From: an uncultured Blastocatellia bacterium
Lineage (GTDB): Bacteria > Acidobacteriota > Blastocatellia > Pyrinomonadales > Pyrinomonadaceae
DNA length: 64,000 nucleotides
Reading direction: 5' to 3'
NCBI GenBank assembly: GCA_946480785.1
Contig: CAMLLD010000023.1
Span: 1-64,000 of the forward strand
The notes beneath the pieces were generated by a model. It was not told where the DNA came from, did no database searches, and worked only from the letters and a program-made list of their open reading frames with translations. Numbering within the stretch: the first letter of the stretch is position 1; every line of letters starts with the position of its first letter. Made by a program: the position numbers and the translations under genes. Below, piece after piece: positions 59,880 to 64,000 of the stretch.

Positions 59880-60724
59880 GAACTTGCGAAGACATACCTG
59901 AGCGACTGACCTTGTATCTCGATAACGAGTTACAAGATGACGAGCGCGTAGCGATCGAAGCGCACGTGCAGTCGTGTGCGTCGTGCAAGGCGTTTGTCGA
60001 AAAAGAGCTTGCATTTCTGAATGCGATCCGCGGCAGTGGACCATTGCACGCAGCGCCGGCGGAGTTGAAAACGAAAGTGGGCGCGGTTGTGAGTGGTTCG
60101 AAGCCGACGGTGCATGTTCGTTCGCGGTTGAAATGGATCGTGCCGATCGCGGCCGTGTTGCTGTTGCTTATTACGCCGGTTGTGGTGTGGCGGGTGATGC
60201 GGCAAGCGAATCGTGCCGGAAACGGTGGGCCATCGCCGTTTGCGTTGATGGCGGTCGAGAGCCATTTGCGTCACATGCGCGGGCAGTTGCCGCTGGAGGT
60301 TAATACGAGCAGTCCGCAAGAGATCTCCACGTGGTTTGCAAACAAGGTCAATTTCAACGTGAAGCTGCCGAGTTATCAGGAGTCGTCAGGGCAGGAGAAA
60401 GTCTACACGCTCGAGGGCGCGCGGCTCGTCGGTTATGAAAAGGATTACGCGGCGTACGTGGCGTATCGGATGAAGGAGCGGCCGATCAGTCTTGTGATTA
60501 CGTCGGATTCGGTGGCGCGGCCGTCAGGCGGCGAGCAGATCGCTTCGCGCGGTTTGAAGTTTCACTACAATTCGATTGACGGTTTCAAAGTGATCACGTG
60601 GTCCGACCGCGGTCTCACCTATGCACTCGTGTCAGACCTCGATGAGCGCGGGCAGCAGTCGTGCATCGTTTGTCACCAGGGCACGAAGGACCAGGACTTC
60701 ATCGAACCTCTGAAACCCCATTAA
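59876..60724 (+). CDS. Membrane anti-sigma factor with ZAS finger and C-terminal CxxCH
   Basis: A 282-residue protein. The cytoplasmic zinc motif is Cys4 plus H-V-Q-S-C-A-S-C (His30, Cys34, Cys37). A transmembrane helix (WIVPIAAVLLLLITPVVVW, near residues 82-100) leads to a periplasmic domain of about 180 residues (EVNTSSPQEISTWFANKVNFNVKLP, DGFKVITWSDRGLTYALVSDL). Near the C-terminus, residues 263-267 read C-I-V-C-H, a c-type heme attachment motif on the periplasmic side. The ATG overlaps the sigma stop. It probably restrains the sigma factor; heme or redox sensing is inference. Confidence 0.88.
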   Translation: MRTCEDIPERLTLYLDNELQDDERVAIEAHVQSCASCKAFVEKELAFLNAIRGSGPLHAAPAELKTKVGAVVSGSKPTVHVRSRLKWIVPIAAVLLLLITPVVVWRVMRQANRAGNGGPSPFALMAVESHLRHMRGQLPLEVNTSSPQEISTWFANKVNFNVKLPSYQESSGQEKVYTLEGARLVGYEKDYAAYVAYRMKERPISLVITSDSVARPSGGEQIASRGLKFHYNSIDGFKVITWSDRGLTYALVSDLDERGQQSCIVCHQGTKDQDFIEPLKPH

Positions 60725-62124
60725 CTCGAATACATCTTGATGATCCGTTCGATCGCCTCACGACAAACCTTGCAGAACTTATCCGAGCGCGAAAACATGA
60801 TGCAGTCGATCTCCGGCCGGTAATAACCCTTCGCCTCATACATCGCGCCTTCAAACGCGCCGACCTGGCCGTAATGCTTCTCGGCCTTGAACATCTTCTG
60901 CTCGTGCTCCAGCTCTTCGCGAAACAGCGCCTCCATCTCTTCCTCGGGACGCTTGTCTTTGCGCAACTGCGCGCGCCGCTTCTGAATCTCGCGTGAGTAA
61001 GTTTCAAAATCCTCCTTGTTCCACGGCGTCGGGATGGGCGTCACGTTCGCGAACGGTGACGCGAGATGCCGCCACTTCAACGTGCTGATATCCAGTAGCG
61101 CTGTGACGTTCGGTTCCCACGGCTCGACGCGCTGCGCCGGCGTCGTGTACTCGACCGGCGACGTGTAGTACTCATCAGCGAGTCCCGCGAAGTGATGACC
61201 GAACTCGTGCACGAACACGTAATTCGCAAACGCATTGTCAGACGCGACCGTGCTGTAGAGATTAAAAATGCCGCCACCGCCGTACGTGCGGCCATTAACC
61301 ACCACTTCGATGAACTCGTACGGCGCAAACTGCGCGGCGCGCCGCAGCTTCTGATTGTCAAACGTCAATACATATCGTTCGGAGCCGAATGCGTCGTACG
61401 TCGCGCCGATGGGCGAGTCGCGATAGATGCCGGTTGATGGCCGCGAGATTCCCGATTCAGCGGCCGGCGGCGCCATGGCCCACACGTTGAAGTTGCGGCG
61501 GTTCTCCTTGAAAGGCGAAGTGGCAAACAACACTTCCGTGAGCCGGCGCGCGTCCGCTTCAAACTTCTTCGCTTCGGCGGCCGTGTAACCATCACCGAGT
61601 ATCAGGAAGTCGACTTTGTTTTCCGGTTCGCCGGTTTTCTGAATCGTGAGCAACGGCGCGGGCGCGGCGGGTTTCGAGCGATCGACAAACTGGTCCGCCG
61701 GATCGATCGTCGTGGTCCAGATATCGACGAACGCGTTCTTCGCATCGCGTTTCTGTAAAGTGATGGTGACGGGCGCGCAGGGAGCCGGGAAGCGCAACGA
61801 CTCCTGAAACGTGCGCTTGATCGACTTCGCTTCGTCAGTCGTTTCCCACTCGCCGAAGATCGACGCGAACCCGCGCGAGTAGAGCAACTGCTTCGTTTTC
61901 GCGTCCCTGACTTCGAAAAAGTATTTGCCGAGGTTCGAGGCGTCGATGTTTTGCTTCGGATTTCCCGGCCATGGCAGCGGCTCGATCACGACGCGATCGA
62001 GGCTGAAGATTTCCTGCGCCGCGTCGCCGGTGTGGTAGTAGTCGACGCGCATGGTCTCGGCGGCGAACGCGCTCGTAGCCAGTATTAAAAGGGCGATTAC
62101 GACAAATATTGGTCTGATAATCAT
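60721..62124 (-). CDS. M64 family metallopeptidase (IgA-peptidase type)
   Basis: A 467-residue exported metalloprotease. A signal peptide (RPIFVVIALLILATSAFAA) precedes a domain of about 150 residues and the M64 core: VDFLILGDGYTAAEAKKFEADARRLTEVLF, the zinc site H-E-F-G-H-H-F-A-G-L-A-D-E-Y-Y (His306, Glu307, His310), and YTSPVEYTT. The C-terminus has a cysteine pair (DKFCKVC). No SD precedes the ATG; a TATCAT box 7 bases upstream suggests a leaderless mRNA. The 3' end shares TTAA with the stop of the anti-sigma gene. Confidence 0.92.
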   Translation of the reverse strand: MIIRPIFVVIALLILATSAFAAETMRVDYYHTGDAAQEIFSLDRVVIEPLPWPGNPKQNIDASNLGKYFFEVRDAKTKQLLYSRGFASIFGEWETTDEAKSIKRTFQESLRFPAPCAPVTITLQKRDAKNAFVDIWTTTIDPADQFVDRSKPAAPAPLLTIQKTGEPENKVDFLILGDGYTAAEAKKFEADARRLTEVLFATSPFKENRRNFNVWAMAPPAAESGISRPSTGIYRDSPIGATYDAFGSERYVLTFDNQKLRRAAQFAPYEFIEVVVNGRTYGGGGIFNLYSTVASDNAFANYVFVHEFGHHFAGLADEYYTSPVEYTTPAQRVEPWEPNVTALLDISTLKWRHLASPFANVTPIPTPWNKEDFETYSREIQKRRAQLRKDKRPEEEMEALFREELEHEQKMFKAEKHYGQVGAFEGAMYEAKGYYRPEIDCIMFSRSDKFCKVCREAIERIIKMYSS

Positions 62125-62131
62125 AGTGCGG

Positions 62132-62141
62132 ATGATACACT
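62132..62141. promoter_or_regulatory. Overlapping divergent -10 boxes (M64 peptidase / RNase J)
   Basis: Plus strand TACACT (62136-62141) and minus strand TATCAT (62137-62132) overlap by two bases in the 26-base gap between two divergent start codons. Each lies 7-9 bases from its ATG. Confidence 0.5.
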
Positions 62142-62150
62142 ATCGAACCT

Positions 62151-63833
62151 ATGGCTAGTGTCCTTGAGATCATTCCACTCGGCGGCATCGGCGAGTTTGG
62201 AATGAACTGCATGGCGGTGCGTTACGGTGACGAGATGCTGATTCTCGACGCCGGGATGGGCTTTCCCGAGGAGACTGCGTACGGCGTCGACGTCTCGATT
62301 CCCAATTTTAATTTTCTTGACGAGTACAAGGACGCCATCACCGCCATCGTGCTCACTCACGGCCACGAAGATCATCTGGGTGCGCTGCCGTACTTACTCA
62401 AGAAGTTCAACGTCCCCGTTTATTGTTCCCACTTCACCGCCGGGCTCGCCGAAAGCAAACTCGAAGAACACGACCTGCTGGGCGACGTTCTGCTGCATCG
62501 CGTCGAGCCGCGCGATGTGGTGGACATCGGCGTCTTCAGCATCGAGTTCATTCGCGTCTCGCACTCGCTCGTTGATTGTTTTTCGCTCGGCATCAGGACG
62601 CCAGTCGGCACGATCATTCACACGGGCGATTACAAAGTGGACGAGACGCCCGTCATCGGTGAGCCGATAGATCTAAGGTCGTTCCGGCGTTACGGGCAGG
62701 ACGGCGTGCTCGCGCTGCTCTCCGATTCGACGAACGCGACCGTTCCCGGCCGCACGCCGTCGGAACGCGCGGTGATTCCCGCGTTCGAGGAAATCTTTTC
62801 GGAAGCAAAGGGCCGCATCATCGTGGCGGCGTTTGCTTCGTCGATTCATCGTTTGCAGATCGTGCTCGACGTGTCCCAACAGTTCAACCGCCACGTCTGC
62901 GTGCTCGGCCGTTCGATGCAGAAGAACGTGGAAGTTGCCGAGCGGCTCGGTTATCTCGACATTCCGGACGGGCTGCTTGTTTCGCTCAACGAAGCGAAGC
63001 TGATGAGCGATCATGAGGTCGTGTTTCTCGTCACCGGATCGCAGGGCGAGGCGCGCGCGGCGCTGTCGCAGATGGCTATGCAGAGTTACAAAGGACTGAT
63101 GGTCGAAGAGGGCGACACGGTCGTGCTTTCAGCGCGCATCATTCCCGGCAACGAGCGGCTCATCTCGCGGATGATCGGTTTCATTTACAAACGCGGCGCA
63201 AACATCATCGAGGAAAAACGCCGGCTGGTCCACGTCAGCGGTCACGCGTCCCAGGAAGACATTCGCATCATGACCGAAGCCGTGCGGCCGAAGTTTGTCG
63301 TGCCGATTCACGGCGAGTACCGGATGCTTTTCCGCCACAAGGAGTTTGTCAAAAACCATCTCGGCTACGCGGAAGAGAACATCATCCTGATCGAAAACGG
63401 CGATGTGCTCGAGCTTGACGGCGAGCGTGCGGTGGTTGTCGACAAACGGGAGATCGGCCGTACGTTCATCGACGAAAGTGGTTTTGAGGAAATAAATAGT
63501 GACACGGTGCGCGAACGGAAGCAGCTCGCGTACGAAGGCACGATCACGGTCGTAGTGACGATCGATGGAAACTCGGGCCGGTTGCTGGAGGAGCCGCGGA
63601 TCGTCGCGCGTGGCGTGCGTGGACTTCCGCCAAACGGATTCGGCAGCAATGGCGCGAACCGCCTGATGAGTGATGCGAAGCGTGTGGTCGCGGCGTCGAT
63701 CGCCGGCGCTTCGCGGCAGACGTTGACAGACGAGACGTTGTTGAAAGAGCACGTGCGCGTGGAGTTGAAGCGGTTCATTCAGAAGCAGACCGGCGCGCGG
63801 CCGGTGATCATGCCGGTTATCGTCTTCACATGA
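62151..63833 (+). CDS. rnj: Ribonuclease J
   Basis: Metallo-beta-lactamase-fold RNase with endo- and 5'-exonuclease activity, central to mRNA decay in bacteria lacking RNase E-type turnover. The protein has 560 residues. The zinc motif is HGHEDHLGALPYLL (His70, His72, Asp74, His75), with SHSLVDC, HTGDYKVDETPV, the beta-CASP part with LLSDSTNATVPG, and GHASQEDIRIM and VPIHGEYRM near residue 380. No SD is present; the start is almost certainly leaderless. The stop overlaps the next start (ATGA). Confidence 0.95.
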   Translation: MASVLEIIPLGGIGEFGMNCMAVRYGDEMLILDAGMGFPEETAYGVDVSIPNFNFLDEYKDAITAIVLTHGHEDHLGALPYLLKKFNVPVYCSHFTAGLAESKLEEHDLLGDVLLHRVEPRDVVDIGVFSIEFIRVSHSLVDCFSLGIRTPVGTIIHTGDYKVDETPVIGEPIDLRSFRRYGQDGVLALLSDSTNATVPGRTPSERAVIPAFEEIFSEAKGRIIVAAFASSIHRLQIVLDVSQQFNRHVCVLGRSMQKNVEVAERLGYLDIPDGLLVSLNEAKLMSDHEVVFLVTGSQGEARAALSQMAMQSYKGLMVEEGDTVVLSARIIPGNERLISRMIGFIYKRGANIIEEKRRLVHVSGHASQEDIRIMTEAVRPKFVVPIHGEYRMLFRHKEFVKNHLGYAEENIILIENGDVLELDGERAVVVDKREIGRTFIDESGFEEINSDTVRERKQLAYEGTITVVVTIDGNSGRLLEEPRIVARGVRGLPPNGFGSNGANRLMSDAKRVVAASIAGASRQTLTDETLLKEHVRVELKRFIQKQTGARPVIMPVIVFT

Positions 63834-64000
63834 CGTTTTGGACCAACAAGACGGTGCTGATCACGGGCGCTTCGTCCGGGATTGGCAAAGGTCTGTCGCT
63901 GGAGATCGCGGCGCGCGGCGGACGGCTCGGACTTGTCGCGCGGCGCGAAGATGTGCTCAATGAAAACGTCGGCGAGATTCGCGCGCGCAGCGGAACGGCG
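63830..64000 (+). CDS. SDR family oxidoreductase (3' truncated by window edge)
   Basis: The first 57 codons of a short-chain dehydrogenase. The start TFWTNKTVLITGASSGIGKGLSLEIAARGG shows the TGxxxGxG cofactor motif near residue 11. Its ATG overlaps the rnj stop codon, so it is co-translated with RNase J. The catalytic residues lie beyond the window. Confidence 0.85.
   Translation, partial: MTFWTNKTVLITGASSGIGKGLSLEIAARGGRLGLVARREDVLNENVGEIRARSGTA

Noticed and set aside
1..64000. tRNA, rRNA, integrase, transposase or prophage genes
   Set aside because: None recognised on either strand; the window looks like core chromosome.

Overview
The window is a gene-dense stretch of chromosome from a Gram-negative heterotroph. 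LpxD, an Mla-type lipid-transport operon, a TonB-dependent receptor with a carboxypeptidase-regulatory-like N-terminal domain, secreted S9/M28/M64 peptidases, VWA proteins and many small secreted proteins of unknown function together suggest Acidobacteriota, most likely class Blastocatellia. That placement is inferred from gene style only; no rRNA marker is present. I see no tRNA, rRNA, CRISPR array, prophage or transposase.

Layout. 1-2.1 kb: the end of an AMMECR1-like/(alpha/alpha)6-toroid fusion, then a short-chain dehydrogenase. 2.1-7.5 kb (minus): a tight coaBC-udg-priA-lpxD operon. 7.6-11.5 kb: a small secreted protein, a FecR-domain protein with its own promoter and terminator, then ugd and a UDP-sugar epimerase. 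11.5-12.6 kb: mtnA on the minus strand. 12.6-18.0 kb: a cobalamin riboswitch followed by a full B12-uptake operon (binding lipoprotein, permease, ATPase, outer-membrane receptor), closed by an unusual nested hairpin. 18-24.9 kb: small membrane and secreted proteins, gatB, an SDR, dtd, a DUF6335-like protein and a secreted metalloprotease with its coupled partner. 25-32.7 kb: aconitase, aldehyde dehydrogenase and a run of small genes ending in a MidA-like methyltransferase and a cyclase-family protein. 32.7-37.2 kb (minus): Mla-type permease, ATPase, MCE protein and a TPR protein. 37.3-39.0 kb (minus): ECF sigma factor, membrane anti-sigma factor and a Spy/CpxP-like protein. 39.2-44.3 kb: an HD-GYP protein, ftsY, ribD and rsmA. 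44.2-62.1 kb, mostly minus: cytochrome P450, GNAT, M28 peptidase, VWA protein, two S9 peptidases (one frameshifted), a beta-propeller lipoprotein, a racemase-family protein, a sorbosone-dehydrogenase-like protein and an M64 peptidase, with a second ECF sigma/anti-sigma pair on the plus strand. 62.2-64 kb: RNase J and the start of another SDR.

Points that stand out: (i) a degenerate dispersed repeat (core like CCACGGATGAACACGGAT) found six times, mostly at the 3' ends of genes and once inside rsmA; (ii) a strongly over-used palindromic heptamer TGGWCCA; (iii) a B12 riboswitch whose expression platform holds the Shine-Dalgarno sequence in a hairpin; (iv) an anti-sigma factor carrying a periplasmic CxxCH motif; (v) several enzymes lacking a canonical ligand or catalytic residue (RibD, cyclase family, Asp/Glu racemase); (vi) an AMMECR1-like domain fused to a glycosidase-type toroid; (vii) a divergent, apparently leaderless rnj/M64 promoter. 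No single undescribed system is proven. The best candidates for follow-up are the AMMECR1 fusion, the CxxCH anti-sigma pair and the repeat family.
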